Positions 28,101 through 36,326 are shown, numbered from the stretch's first letter. The stretch is 64,000 nt of DNA from Quatrionicoccus australiensis (GCF_020510525.1 NZ_CP075188.1:3596001-3660000); one strand, 5' to 3'. The notes: generated by a model from the sequence alone, not told the origin. Numbers and translations are program-made.

Positions 28101-28588
28101 AAAATCGCTTCCCAGGCCTTGGCGCGCTCACCGGCCAGATCGAAATTGCCGTTGATCAGCGCTTCGCCAACATCGCCGAGATGCGCACCGGACAGCGCGA
28201 TCAGGCCATCGCAGCCGATTTCCGCAAACCACTCGCGGCGGATTTCGGCGCGGTCGCGCCGGCCTTCGACGAGGTAGGCCTTGCTGAGCAGTTCGCACAG
28301 TTGCTGGTAACCGGCACGGGTCCGCACCAGCAGCAGCAAGCGATAGGCATCCTCGGGCGATTCCGGGTTGGCGATCCAGACATCGGCGCCGGCCACCGGC
28401 TTGACGCCCTTGCCGCGCGCGCCGCTGTAGAACTTGACGAGACCGAACAGGTTGGCGAGATCGGTCAGCGCCATGGCCGGCATGCCATCGCCGGCGGCGC
28501 GCTTGACGGCGTCGCCGATGCGGACGATGCCGTCGGTCACGGAGTATTCGGAATGGAGGCGGAGGTGGACGTAGCGCGGCGAATTCAT
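25139..28588 (-). CDS. dnaE: DNA polymerase III alpha subunit
   Basis: Replicative polymerase of 1149 residues, normal for DnaE1. The N-terminal PHP domain starts 'YVHLRLHSEYSVTDGIVRI'; the palm carries 'GPGRGSGAGSLVAY' and 'MPDFDVDFCQDNR' with the catalytic Asp residues; the OB fold is near the end ('LAGVVVGVRTQMTRRGKMLFVQLDDGTGMIEVTVF'). ATG 28588 is used because alignments of the family begin here; the frame extends to 28651 without a ribosome site. It stands alone, its stop falling in the dyad repeat. Confidence 0.96.
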   Translation of the reverse strand: MNSPRYVHLRLHSEYSVTDGIVRIGDAVKRAAGDGMPAMALTDLANLFGLVKFYSGARGKGVKPVAGADVWIANPESPEDAYRLLLLVRTRAGYQQLCELLSKAYLVEGRRDRAEIRREWFAEIGCDGLIALSGAHLGDVGEALINGNFDLAGERAKAWEAIFPGAFYLEVQRYGQPQQEAIVQQTADLAGETGIPLVATHPIQFMNRDDFRAHEARVCIAEGYVLGDHRRPKIYTEEQYFKTQAEMAELFADLPEALENTLEIAKRCNIELTLGKNFLPNFPIPEGMTIDEFLVAEAKKGLEFRLEQLYPDPEERLKRRPEYDERLVFECNTILQMGFPGYFLIVADFIKWAKENGVPVGPGRGSGAGSLVAYSLLITDLDPLAYALLFERFLNPERVSMPDFDVDFCQDNRWRVIEYVRQHYGEDAVSQIATFGTMSSKAVIRDVGRVFGLPYSMCDRISKLIPIVQNKPVSLAEALEQEPQLKEMMEGDGDGETIRELFDLAGRLEDLTRNVGMHAGGVLIAPGKITEFCPIYQATGSDASTVSQFDKDDVEKVGLVKFDFLGLRNLTIIELAVEYIRRMTGEKLDLMSLGFTDPAAYQILKDANTTAIFQVESEGMKKLLKKLAPDRFEDIIAVLALYRPGPLGSGMVDDFILRKKGQQKIDYFHPDLTACLSPTYGVIVYQEQVMQISQIIGGYTLGGADMLRRAMGKKKPEEMAKHRETIAAGAKEKGYDPALAEQLFDLMTKFAEYGFNKSHTAAYAVVTYHTAWLKAHHCAAFMAATMSSDMDNTDSVKIFYEDAVGPANKLKMLGPDVNASNYRFEPVDRQTIRYGLGAVKGTGEQAVNDILRARDAGGPFKDLFDFCKRCDKRMVNRRTTEALIKAGAFDCIDTDRHKLLASVGIAMEFAEQSERNAMQTSLFDIGSVAEEHAPQYLTVKPWDEKELLMQEKTALGFFFSGHPYNTCKKELSRFIRRPLNRLEPSKETTALAGVVVGVRTQMTRRGKMLFVQLDDGTGMIEVTVFNELFEAERSKIVTDEVLIIEGRVRYDEFSGGNSVTADKLMTIGEARARFSKYLLLQMKDTADARKLKSLLQPFAPGPAPVRIHYNNGQAECDIMLGDNYRVRLDDMLLEALRGWLQPENVEIVY

Positions 28589-28693
28589 GGGCGCAATTTT
28601 ACCGCGCCGGGCAGCCTCCTCCGGTCTGCCAATTACATTTTCTCCGGGCATCGGCTAGATTAGCGAACCCGAATAAAAACCATGGAGACCCAG

Positions 28694-29482
28694 ATGACCG
28701 CTGCAGAACCCCTCGTCCTCCGGCACGACCGCGCCGACGGCCTGACCACGCTGACCCTGAACCGTCCGGGCCAGTTCAATTCGCTGTCAAAAGAGATGTT
28801 GACCGCCCTGCAGGCCGAGCTCGACAGCATTGCCGCCAACGACGCCGTGCGTGTCGTCGTGCTCGCCGGTGCCGGCAAGGCCTTTTGTGCCGGCCACGAT
28901 CTCAAGGAAATGCGCGCCAATCACAGCAAGGAATTCATGCAGGCGCTATTCAAGCAGTGCGGCGACCTGATGCTCAGCATCACGCGCATGCCGCAACCGG
29001 TGATCGCGCGCATTCACGGCATCGCCACCGCCGCCGGCTGCCAGCTGGTGTCGATGTGCGACCTGGCGGTCGCCGCCGATGTCGCCCGCTTTGCCGTCTC
29101 CGGCATCAATGTCGGGCTGTTCTGCTCGACGCCGGCAGTCGGCCTGGCGCGCAATCTCGGGCGCAAAAATGCCCTCGAAATGCTGTTGACCGGTGAGTTC
29201 ATCGACGCGCTGGAAGCCAGGGCCAAGGGCCTGGTCAATCGCGTCGTCCCGGCCGACGCGCTGGATACGGAAATCGAGCGCCTGGCCGGCAGCATCATTG
29301 CCAAGAGTGCCGTCGCCGTACGCATGGGCAAGGGGATGTTCTACCAGCAACTGGAAATGGGCCTGGACGAAGCCTATGCCTATGCCGGCGAAGTCATGGC
29401 CTGCAACATGATGAGCGCCGACGCCGGTGAAGGCATCGACGCGTTCATGCAGAAACGCCAGCCGGTCTATACCGGCGCTTAA
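28694..29482 (+). CDS. Crotonase-fold protein, ECHDC3-like
   Basis: 262 residues of the enoyl-CoA hydratase/isomerase superfamily. The oxyanion-hole region 'AGAGKAFCAGHDLKEM' is present. The segment that normally carries the two catalytic Glu residues reads 'GINVGLFCSTPAVGLARNLGRKNALEMLLTGE', which matches the ECHDC3 subfamily and lacks those Glu residues, so ordinary hydratase activity is doubtful. The end 'KGMFYQQLEMGLDEAY...EGIDAFMQKRQPV' also fits ECHDC3. ATG 28694 has GGAG 7 nt upstream; the ATG at 28682 has none. No beta-oxidation neighbours. Confidence 0.85.
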   Translation: MTAAEPLVLRHDRADGLTTLTLNRPGQFNSLSKEMLTALQAELDSIAANDAVRVVVLAGAGKAFCAGHDLKEMRANHSKEFMQALFKQCGDLMLSITRMPQPVIARIHGIATAAGCQLVSMCDLAVAADVARFAVSGINVGLFCSTPAVGLARNLGRKNALEMLLTGEFIDALEARAKGLVNRVVPADALDTEIERLAGSIIAKSAVAVRMGKGMFYQQLEMGLDEAYAYAGEVMACNMMSADAGEGIDAFMQKRQPVYTGA

Positions 29483-32037
29483 GCCGGCCGCTGCCAGTCC
29501 ACCGGCAGCAAGTCGCGGGCCGGACGGCCGATGTAGTAACCCTGGGCGCACTGGATTTCAAGCTTGACCAGTTCGTCCAGGACCTCGGCCGACTCGACGT
29601 ACTCGGCCACCACCGTGATGCCCATCTCGCGCGCCAGCGAGCGGATGCTGGTGACGAAGGTACGGTCCTTCTCGCTGTTCAGCATGTTGGCGATGAAGTC
29701 ACCCTCGATCTTCAGGTAGTCGATCGGGAAGCGGCGCAGGTAGTGGAAGGACGAGAAGCCTGAACCGAAATCGTCGATCGCCAGCTTGAAGCCGTCGGCC
29801 TTCAGGTCGTTCAGGAAGCGTTCGAGCACGGCCAGGCTCTTCACGGTATCGCGCTCGGTAATCTCGAAAACGATGTTGTGCGGCGCAATGCCGCTCGCCT
29901 CGATCAGGCGGCGCAGGTCGCGGGCAAATTCCTTGAGCACCAGCGCGCGCGGCGACAGGTTGATGAAGATTTCGCCGGCATGGCCGCGGGCGGCCAGCGT
30001 GGTCAGCGCCTGTTCGATGACCAGCATGTCGAGGCGATGGATGACCCCCATCTTCTCGGCAATCTCGACGAATTCGTCGGCCCGGATGACATCACCGTTG
30101 AGCTCGATGCGCGACAGCACCTCGTAGGCCACGATGCGGTTTTCCGCCACCGCAAGAATCGGCTGGAAGAAGGGCACGACGCGGCGCGCCTCGATCGCTT
30201 CGAGCACCATGACGCTCTTCAACGAAATGTCGCGGAAGATATCGACGACGTCTTCCTGGGTCGGAATCGCGACCTGATCCTTGCCCGCCGCCTTGGCGCG
30301 ATACATCATGTTGTCGGCAAAAAGCAGCAGGTCCTTGGCGCTGTCGGCATGATCCGGATAGACGGCCAGGCCGATCGAGGCCGTGCCGCGCAAGCGGATG
30401 CCATCCGGCGTCATCACCTCGATTGCCTCGATCGCCATGCGCACGCGCTCGGCCACCATCGCCACGGAGTCGGCCGCCGCTTCCGGCAGCAGGGCGACGA
30501 ATTCGTCGCCGCCATAACGCGCCAGGATGTCGCCATCACGTAGCGCCGCCTGCACCTGGCGGGCAAAGTGCTGCAGATAGGTATCGCCGACCGCGTGGCC
30601 GTAGTTGTCATTGACCAGCTTGAAGTTGTCGAGGTCGATCAAAAGCAGGCCGAAGCTGTAGCCGTGGCGCTGGGCACGGCCGATTTCGTAGGTACTCAGT
30701 TCCCAGAATACGCGCTGGTTGAAGAGATCGGTCAGCGGATCGCGCGTCGCGTAATACTCGAGATCGCGCGTGTATTTGTAGATGGCCTTGACCGAGCCGA
30801 CAACGTTGAGCAGCGTGGACAGGATGCTTTCCATGACCAGGTAGCGGGTCTCGTCCTCGAGCATGCCGGCATGCACGCCGATACCGACGATGCCGCCGAT
30901 CTTCGGCCGGTCGACAAAGAAGGATTTGACGCGCACGGCCACCTCGGCCTCGCTCAACTCGACCACCGGCGCCGTCGGATCGGCGACGTGATGGTGGATA
31001 TTGCAGGCGCCGATATCGGCAAAAGTCGGGACGTTCTTCAGCTCGCGGCGGATATGGCGCTCCATCATCGCCCGCGTCTCCGGCGAGGTCGGGCCGCGCC
31101 AGAAGATTTCCAGGTCGAACAGCTCGTCGTCGATCTTGAATACCGAGAACAGCGTATGCGCCGTAATCACGCCATTGATCTCGGTGAGCAGGCGGCCGAC
31201 GTAATCGCGCCAGTCGCGCACCACTTCGGAGGTGATGACGAATTTCTCGAGCAGGCCGATCTCGAAGGTCAGGATGTCCTTGTCGACGGCAATCGCGCGC
31301 AGCTTTTCGAGCAGGCGGCCGAGGGCGGCAACGACACGATTGAGTTCGACGAAGCCGAGATCGGTCTTGTCGAGCGCGATATGGCGCAGGTCGCCAACCG
31401 CATTGACCTGCTCGAAGCCGGCCAGCAGCCGCCCGACCGAGCCTTCGATGCGACGCCCGACCCACCACACGGCGGCCAGCGCAAGCAGACCGACGATGGG
31501 CAGCAGCACCGCGAAAGCGAGCATCAACTGGTGCCGCGCATCGGCCAGCAGGCCGGCGTATTCCTGGCGCACTTCGACGGCTCCGAGCACCGAACCGACC
31601 TCGGCATTGGTATGACACCCCAGGCAGCGCGTTTCGGCGACCAGCGGGTAAACGTGGCGGGCATAATCGAGGGTATCGCGCCGCAAGGGCTGACCATTGG
31701 CGAAGACGCTGCGCAATTCGTCGTCGAGCGGCGGCTGCTCGATCTCTTTGTAAAGGGCCTCGACCACCGGGCCGCGATAGATCTGCACGGTCAGGCCGCT
31801 GTCCTTGCCCGATTCGGCCATCGCCGAGAGGAAGGCCGTCGCCTGGCTGCGCTGCCAGCCCTGGCTCATCAACTGGTACATCGAGGCAAAGGCAATCCGG
31901 CTGGTTGCCTCCGAGGTACGCGCCGCGTTGGCCCGCACCAGACTGTCGAAAACCCGCTCCAGCGACCAGTAGGCGCCACCGAAAAACAAGGCGGCGACAA
32001 CCGCCGACGCCGCGAACAGAAAATGTTTGATCCGCAT
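29479..32037 (-). CDS. Diguanylate cyclase/phosphodiesterase with periplasmic CXXCH sensor
   Basis: 852 residues. N-terminal membrane anchor (5-22), a periplasmic region of the Tll0287/DUF3365 kind with a c-type haem motif C138-x-x-C141-H142 ('RCLGCHTN'), a second membrane helix near 170-195 followed by a HAMP-like stretch, an uncharacterised cytoplasmic region (about 230-430), then GGDEF at 509-513 ('ARYGGDEFVALL') and an EAL domain from about 620. The EAL motif reads EVL (639-641); 'IDDFGSGFSS', 'EITERD' and 'KIEGDF' are kept, while AEGVE reads AEYVE. The protein should turn a redox or gas signal into c-di-GMP change. It overlaps the crotonase gene end by 4 nt. Confidence 0.9.
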   Translation of the reverse strand: MRIKHFLFAASAVVAALFFGGAYWSLERVFDSLVRANAARTSEATSRIAFASMYQLMSQGWQRSQATAFLSAMAESGKDSGLTVQIYRGPVVEALYKEIEQPPLDDELRSVFANGQPLRRDTLDYARHVYPLVAETRCLGCHTNAEVGSVLGAVEVRQEYAGLLADARHQLMLAFAVLLPIVGLLALAAVWWVGRRIEGSVGRLLAGFEQVNAVGDLRHIALDKTDLGFVELNRVVAALGRLLEKLRAIAVDKDILTFEIGLLEKFVITSEVVRDWRDYVGRLLTEINGVITAHTLFSVFKIDDELFDLEIFWRGPTSPETRAMMERHIRRELKNVPTFADIGACNIHHHVADPTAPVVELSEAEVAVRVKSFFVDRPKIGGIVGIGVHAGMLEDETRYLVMESILSTLLNVVGSVKAIYKYTRDLEYYATRDPLTDLFNQRVFWELSTYEIGRAQRHGYSFGLLLIDLDNFKLVNDNYGHAVGDTYLQHFARQVQAALRDGDILARYGGDEFVALLPEAAADSVAMVAERVRMAIEAIEVMTPDGIRLRGTASIGLAVYPDHADSAKDLLLFADNMMYRAKAAGKDQVAIPTQEDVVDIFRDISLKSVMVLEAIEARRVVPFFQPILAVAENRIVAYEVLSRIELNGDVIRADEFVEIAEKMGVIHRLDMLVIEQALTTLAARGHAGEIFINLSPRALVLKEFARDLRRLIEASGIAPHNIVFEITERDTVKSLAVLERFLNDLKADGFKLAIDDFGSGFSSFHYLRRFPIDYLKIEGDFIANMLNSEKDRTFVTSIRSLAREMGITVVAEYVESAEVLDELVKLEIQCAQGYYIGRPARDLLPVDWQRPA

Positions 32038-32052
32038 GATCCATGCCTTGTG

Positions 32053-32133
32053 TTGATAGCGTGATTATCCCGGAATTGATAGCGTCACAAATTCGCAATA
32101 ACCCGTAATTCCACCGGCAATAACCGGTAATTC
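32053..32133. promoter_or_regulatory. Two pairs of direct repeats in a divergent promoter region
   Basis: TTGATAGCGT at 32053-32062 and 32076-32085 (23-bp period), then CAATAACCCGTAATTC at 32096-32111 and CAATAACCGGTAATTC at 32118-32133 (22-bp period, one mismatch). They lie between the divergent c-di-GMP gene and the BNR-repeat gene. A TAGAAT -10-like box follows at 32145-32150. Likely binding sites for a regulator; none is identified. Confidence 0.5.
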
Positions 32134-32212
32134 ACACTAGCCGCTAGAATCGGGCAATCCTGTTCGGCCTCTTTCCGATGACGCAGCCCCAACACCTCGT
32201 ACTGCCTAGCCC

Positions 32213-33298
32213 GTGAGCCCTGCGCAACCCATGCTCCGCTGGCTGGCTGGCGCCCTCTTTCTCGGCGCGCTGGGCGCTGCCGCCTGGCGCATGCCGCAGC
32301 CCGCGGCGCTGACTTTTGCGCCGCCGCCCGAGGCCCGGCAGCAGCAACTGCCCACCCTGTTTTTGGCACAAAATCTGCCGTCGACCGCCGAGACCCCGCG
32401 CCACGCCAGCCTGACCGAGCTCCCCGGCGGCCGCCTCGCCGCCGCCTGGCTGACCGGCGACGACGACAATACCGGCATCTGGTTCAGCACCTTTGGCCGC
32501 GACGGCTGGCGAGCCGCGCGCCGCATCGCCAGCCGCGAAAGCACGGCGGGCGGCACTTTTGCCTGGAGCAGCCAGGTCGGTCGGCCGCTGCTCCACGCCG
32601 AGGGCAGCTGGCTGCATCTCTGGTACGCCAGCCACAACCCGCTCGGCGGCATTTTGCTCAATCACAGCCAGTCGACCGATGGCGGCGCCACCTGGTACAA
32701 GCCGAGCCGCCGGCCGACCTCGCCGCTCGCCGGCAGCGGCGGCGAGCCGGGCGGACCGCCGCTATTGCTCGCCGATGGCGGGCTGCTCCTGCCGCTGGCG
32801 CGTGAATTCATGACGGCCCGCGGCGAATGGCTGCGTCTGGCGGCGACCGGCGAGGTGATCGGCAAACAACGTCTGCCGGCGGCAGCACCGGCCAGCATCG
32901 CCCTTGATGCGCAACAGGCCCTCGCCGTGCTGCGCGCCGCCGGGCAGGACCAACTGGCCGGCAGCCAGGATGGCGGCCAGACCTGGCAGAACGTCGCCGC
33001 GCTGCCCGGGCTCGCCCCCGCCGCACCGCTCGCGCTGCTCCGCCTGCACAGTGGCAAGCTGCTGCTCGCCGGCCAGACGCCGTCGGGCACGCTGATGCTC
33101 TGGCTGTCGGACGACACCGGGCTGACCTGGCGGGTGAGTCGCACGCTGGAACAGGCGACCGACGCTACTGCCGATCTTGCCGAACCGGCCCTGCTGCAGG
33201 CGCGCGATGCGCGGATTCATCTGCTTTATCGCGGGCCGGCGCAGCACCTGCACCATGCCGTCTTCAGCGAAGCCTGGCTGAACGGGGGTAAGCCATGA
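32213..33298 (+). CDS. BNR/Asp-box (sialidase-like) repeat protein
   Basis: About 361 residues from a GTG at 32213 (or 355 from the ATG at 32231). A hydrophobic N-terminus ('MLRWLAGALFLGALGAAAW') is a signal peptide or membrane anchor. Three Asp-box motifs of the S-x-D-x-G-x-T-W type are visible: 'STDGGATWYK', 'SQDGGQTWQN', 'SDDTGLTWRVS', so the protein is a beta-propeller of the sialidase fold. The catalytic arginine triad of true sialidases cannot be confirmed, so activity is open. It overlaps the next gene by ATGA and probably works with it at the membrane. Confidence 0.8.
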   Translation: MSPAQPMLRWLAGALFLGALGAAAWRMPQPAALTFAPPPEARQQQLPTLFLAQNLPSTAETPRHASLTELPGGRLAAAWLTGDDDNTGIWFSTFGRDGWRAARRIASRESTAGGTFAWSSQVGRPLLHAEGSWLHLWYASHNPLGGILLNHSQSTDGGATWYKPSRRPTSPLAGSGGEPGGPPLLLADGGLLLPLAREFMTARGEWLRLAATGEVIGKQRLPAAAPASIALDAQQALAVLRAAGQDQLAGSQDGGQTWQNVAALPGLAPAAPLALLRLHSGKLLLAGQTPSGTLMLWLSDDTGLTWRVSRTLEQATDATADLAEPALLQARDARIHLLYRGPAQHLHHAVFSEAWLNGGKP

Positions 33299-33837
33299 AT
33301 CTGCCGGCCGCTTACGGTCTACTCGCCCACGCCGTCATTTTTGCCGCGCTGTTCGCGCTCATCCCGTTTGGCGAATTCCGCACCCGCGCCGTGCTGACCG
33401 CCAGCATCACGGCGCTGCTCGCCGGCATCGCGCCCTTCCTGCATGGTGTCTTCGGGCCGCCTTCGCTGACCCTGTTGCAACTGGCCATCCTGCAGATTGC
33501 CGGGCGCACACCATCGCCGCTCTCGCATCGAGCGGCACTCGGTCTACTGGTTTTTGCCCTGTGTTTTTATCCGCTGGCGCTGGGCTGGGGGCCGTTCGAC
33601 CCCTACGCCCTCGGCTACCAGCCGCTCGCCCTGCTCGCCGCACTGCTGCCGCTGGGCGGCCTGCTCTTCTGGCGCCGCCAGAGCCTCTGGCTGTTCATCC
33701 TCGCAGTCGACCTCGCCGGCTATGCCGGCGGCCTGTTCGCCAACCTCTGGGACGCCCTGCTCGACCCCTTGCTGCTCCTGCTCGCGCTGGCCGTCGTGGT
33801 GCGCCGCTGGCGCGCTAGCGGGTCAGCGAATCGCTGA
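33295..33837 (+). CDS. Membrane protein paired with the BNR protein
   Basis: 180 residues with about five or six hydrophobic segments and few charges; not recognised. Translationally coupled to the BNR-repeat gene (4-nt overlap), suggesting a shared envelope role. Its 3' end overlaps the convergent double-receiver gene by 23 nt. Confidence 0.7.
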   Translation: MNLPAAYGLLAHAVIFAALFALIPFGEFRTRAVLTASITALLAGIAPFLHGVFGPPSLTLLQLAILQIAGRTPSPLSHRAALGLLVFALCFYPLALGWGPFDPYALGYQPLALLAALLPLGGLLFWRRQSLWLFILAVDLAGYAGGLFANLWDALLDPLLLLLALAVVVRRWRASGSANR

Positions 33838-34618
33838 TCAGCTTGCGGATATTGCCCGCCTCGAAGGGCTTGTCGCAGATCGCCGAAACACCGGCGCGCT
33901 CGACCGCCGCCAGGCGACCCATATTCTGCTCGCTGGTCACCATCAGGATGGGCACGGTGTTCTGCCAACTCTGCGTGCGGATGTACTCGGTCAGCTCGCG
34001 GCCGTCCATCTCCGGCATGTTGTAGTCGGTGATCACCAGATCGACCATGGTTTCCTGCAGCAAATCGACCGCCTGCTTGCCGTCGACCGCCTCGGTAATG
34101 CGCTGAATGCCCAGTTCTTCAAGCAGCCGGCGCAGGTGGTGGCGCGAAGCCATGCTGTCATCGACAAGCAGCACGCGCAGGCTCTCGACTTCGGCGATAT
34201 CCATGTCTTCCGGCGGATTCAGGTAGTCGGCGGCGGCATACAGGGCGCGCGACAACTGCTGCTCGTTGAAGGGCTTGGCGACGATGCTGCAGGCGCCCGA
34301 CTGGCGCACCGGCTCAAGCACCTGCGGCCGCGTCTCGCTGGAGACGAGGATGAAAGGGATGGTTTCCAGATCGGGATCGCCGCGCATCGCGCAGACCAGT
34401 TCGGTACCCGCCATGTCCGGCAGGTAGAGGCTGCTGATCACGACCCGGCCGACCGCAGCATTTTCGGTCAGTGCAGCGAGCGCCGCGGCAGCGCTGTCGA
34501 CGACCTTGATCTCGATGACGCCCTGATGTTCGAGCATGCGCGTGACCAGATTGGCCTGCATGTGGGAAGGCTCGACGAGCAGGACGGACAGGTCAGCCAG
34601 CGAGGTAGTCATTGCCAT
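33815..34618 (-). CDS. Double-receiver protein with a degenerate first receiver
   Basis: 267 residues consisting of two receiver domains and no output domain. The second (about 147-267) is complete: 'LLVDDS', phospho-acceptor D198 in 'VITDYNMPEMDG', 'VTSE', 'KPFEAG'. The first (about 10-125) lacks the phospho-acceptor: Ser63 stands in its place ('VISSLYLPDMAG') and the acidic pocket is reduced ('LLVEPS'), while 'VSSE' and 'KPFNEQ' remain. Such proteins act as phosphate sinks, CheY-like switches or scaffolds. Start at 34618 has GGAG 7 nt upstream. No kinase adjacent. Confidence 0.85.
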   Translation of the reverse strand: MAMTTSLADLSVLLVEPSHMQANLVTRMLEHQGVIEIKVVDSAAAALAALTENAAVGRVVISSLYLPDMAGTELVCAMRGDPDLETIPFILVSSETRPQVLEPVRQSGACSIVAKPFNEQQLSRALYAAADYLNPPEDMDIAEVESLRVLLVDDSMASRHHLRRLLEELGIQRITEAVDGKQAVDLLQETMVDLVITDYNMPEMDGRELTEYIRTQSWQNTVPILMVTSEQNMGRLAAVERAGVSAICDKPFEAGNIRKLISDSLTR

Positions 34619-34842
34619 GCGCACACTCCGGAAAGCGGGGTAATGCACGCACTATAGCAGCCGGCGGGCGGCAAGGCGCTCGCCTGGTTTCTCGAAGAAT
34701 TGGCGAAAAAGGACGAAATCGAGGCGTTGACCGCCCGGCTGTGAAGGAACTTGCGCCAGAAAGCATTGAAGCAGCGCGATCGCGGGAGGAAAATGGCGCA
34801 TTGCCTTTTCCCCCACCCGCTGTCCATAACAAAGAGACAACC

Positions 34843-35214
34843 ATGATCCCGATCGAACTTTTCTCGCACAAATCCGAAACCGTCCATGTCGCCGCCGGCG
34901 AAGCGCTTTTTCGCGAAGGCGATGAAGGCAGCCTGATGTACGTATTGAACACGGGCAGCGCCGAGGTCTTCATCAAGAGCCGTCTGGTCGAGACACTCGA
35001 GCATGGCAGCATCGTCGGCGAGGTCGGGCTGGTTTCACCGGGGCCGCATTCGGCCAGCGTCATCGCCAAGACCGACTGCGAGTTTGTCGCCGTCGATGAA
35101 AAGCGCTTCCAGTTCCTCGTCCAGCAGACGCCCTTCTTCGCGACCCGGGTCATGCGCATCATGGCCGAACGCCTGCGCGCCACCGACAGGTTGCTCGACG
35201 CGGCAAACGCCTGA
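34843..35214 (+). CDS. Stand-alone cyclic-nucleotide-binding-type domain protein
   Basis: 123 residues, a single CRP-like beta-barrel without a DNA-binding domain: 'AAGEALFREGDEGSLMYVLNTGSAEVFI', then the cassette 'GSIVGEVGLVSPGPHSASVIAKTDCEFVAVDEKRF'. In cAMP binders the phosphate is held by an Arg in 'PRxAT'; here the sequence is 'PHSAS', so binding of cAMP is doubtful. The C-terminal helix has a repeated 'MRIMAERLRATDRLL'. ATG 34843 with AGAG upstream; 225 nt from the divergent double-receiver gene, with which it may form a signalling pair (inference). Confidence 0.8.
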   Translation: MIPIELFSHKSETVHVAAGEALFREGDEGSLMYVLNTGSAEVFIKSRLVETLEHGSIVGEVGLVSPGPHSASVIAKTDCEFVAVDEKRFQFLVQQTPFFATRVMRIMAERLRATDRLLDAANA

Positions 35215-35235
35215 ACGGCGAATGCCGGCGGCGCA

Positions 35236-35631
35236 TCAAAACTCGATCTTGCCCCGCCCCTGCTTGATCGCGCCGCGCTTCACCTTGCTTTCCAGACGCC
35301 GTTTCTGCGAGCCGTAGGTCGGTTTGGTGGCGCGGCGCGGGCGCTGCACGGTGGCGGCGGCTTCGACCAGTTCCTGCAGGCGGGCCAGGGCGGCAGCGCG
35401 GTTCTTTTCCTGGGTGCGGAATTCCTGCGCCTTGATGACCAGCACGCCGTCCTTGGTCAGGCGCTGGTCGCCGAGGGCGAGCAGGCGGGCCTTGACGGCG
35501 TCGGGCAGCGACGAGGCGGCAATGTCGAAGCGCAGGTGCACGGCACTCGACACCTTGTTGACGTTCTGGCCGCCGGCGCCCTGGGCGCGCATGGCGCTGA
35601 ATTCGATTTCGCCGAGCGGGATGTCGATCAT
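35236..35631 (-). CDS. arfB: Alternative ribosome-rescue factor ArfB
   Basis: 131 residues. It hydrolyses peptidyl-tRNA on stalled ribosomes. The catalytic GGQ is in 'AQGAGGQNVNKVSSAVHLRFD' near residue 20, and the basic C-terminal tail ('GSQKRRLESKVKRGAIKQGRGKIEF'), which enters the mRNA channel, is present. The start at 35631 is chosen because the family begins about 15-20 residues before GGQ; the frame upstream overlaps the ParA gene. Confidence 0.93.
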   Translation of the reverse strand: MIDIPLGEIEFSAMRAQGAGGQNVNKVSSAVHLRFDIAASSLPDAVKARLLALGDQRLTKDGVLVIKAQEFRTQEKNRAAALARLQELVEAAATVQRPRRATKPTYGSQKRRLESKVKRGAIKQGRGKIEF

Positions 35632-35650
35632 GTTTTTGCTTTCCGCCACC

Positions 35651-35689
35651 GGTCGACCGGTGAAAAATGGCCTTTTTGCGGCGTTGACC
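35651..35689. repeat. 39-nt GGTCGAC-ended dispersed element, copy A
   Basis: Runs from GGTCGACC to GTTGACC with TGAAAAATGGCCTTTTT in the middle. Same length and 30 of 39 matching positions with the copy at 38687-38725. Lies between arfB and the ParA gene. Confidence 0.6.
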
Positions 35690-35699
35690 GGCTGGCGCC

Positions 35700-36326
35700 C
35701 TAGTCGGCCTCGACCCAGTCGATGATCGCCCGCCACTGCTCGAGATCGCGCTCGGCGCGCGACGGCGGCAGATCGAAGATGGTCATGCCGGCCGCCGTGG
35801 CCTGGACGTAGGTCTGCGTGTCGCGCAGGTAGGCGAGCACCGGCAGGTCGAAGGTGGCGAAGAATTTTTCCAGCTCGCCGGCGGCGCGGGTGCGGGCATC
35901 GACGCGCATGCCGATCACGGCGACATCAGCCTTGCCCTTGCGCACGGCCTTTTCCGAGAGCAGCTCGGTGAGGAAATGGCGCGTCGCCAGCATGTCGAAC
36001 ATCGACGGCTGCACCGGCACGATGACGCGCGTCGACAGCTTGAGCACCTTTTCCAACAGCTTGCCGTGCAGGCCGGCCGGCGTGTCGAGCACGACATGGC
36101 TGGTGCCCTTGGGCGGGCGCGCAATGTTGTCATGACCGATGTCCCAGGTATCGATGCTGGGCAGCTCGAAGGGGCGGATCGCCAGCCATTCGCGCGAGGA
36201 TTGCTGGCGGTCGATGTCGCCGAGCATCACGTCATGGCGTTTCGAGGCGAAATAGCCGGCCAGGTTGGTAGCCAGCGTGCTCTTGCCGGAACCGCCCTTG
36301 GGATTGGCGACGAGAAAGGCTTTCAT
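35700..36326 (-). CDS. ParA/MinD-family ATPase
   Basis: 208 residues, a short ParA-like P-loop ATPase. Deviant Walker A 'PKGGSGKSTLATNLAGYFA' at residues 9-27, 'GDIDRQQSSREWLA' (A'), and Walker B-like 'HVVLDTPAGL'. Small ParA homologues without a ParB partner often position or regulate membrane or cytosolic complexes. It starts inside the stop of the TAXI-protein gene (ATGA), so the two are made together; what it positions is unknown. Confidence 0.88.
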   Translation of the reverse strand: MKAFLVANPKGGSGKSTLATNLAGYFASKRHDVMLGDIDRQQSSREWLAIRPFELPSIDTWDIGHDNIARPPKGTSHVVLDTPAGLHGKLLEKVLKLSTRVIVPVQPSMFDMLATRHFLTELLSEKAVRKGKADVAVIGMRVDARTRAAGELEKFFATFDLPVLAYLRDTQTYVQATAAGMTIFDLPPSRAERDLEQWRAIIDWVEAD

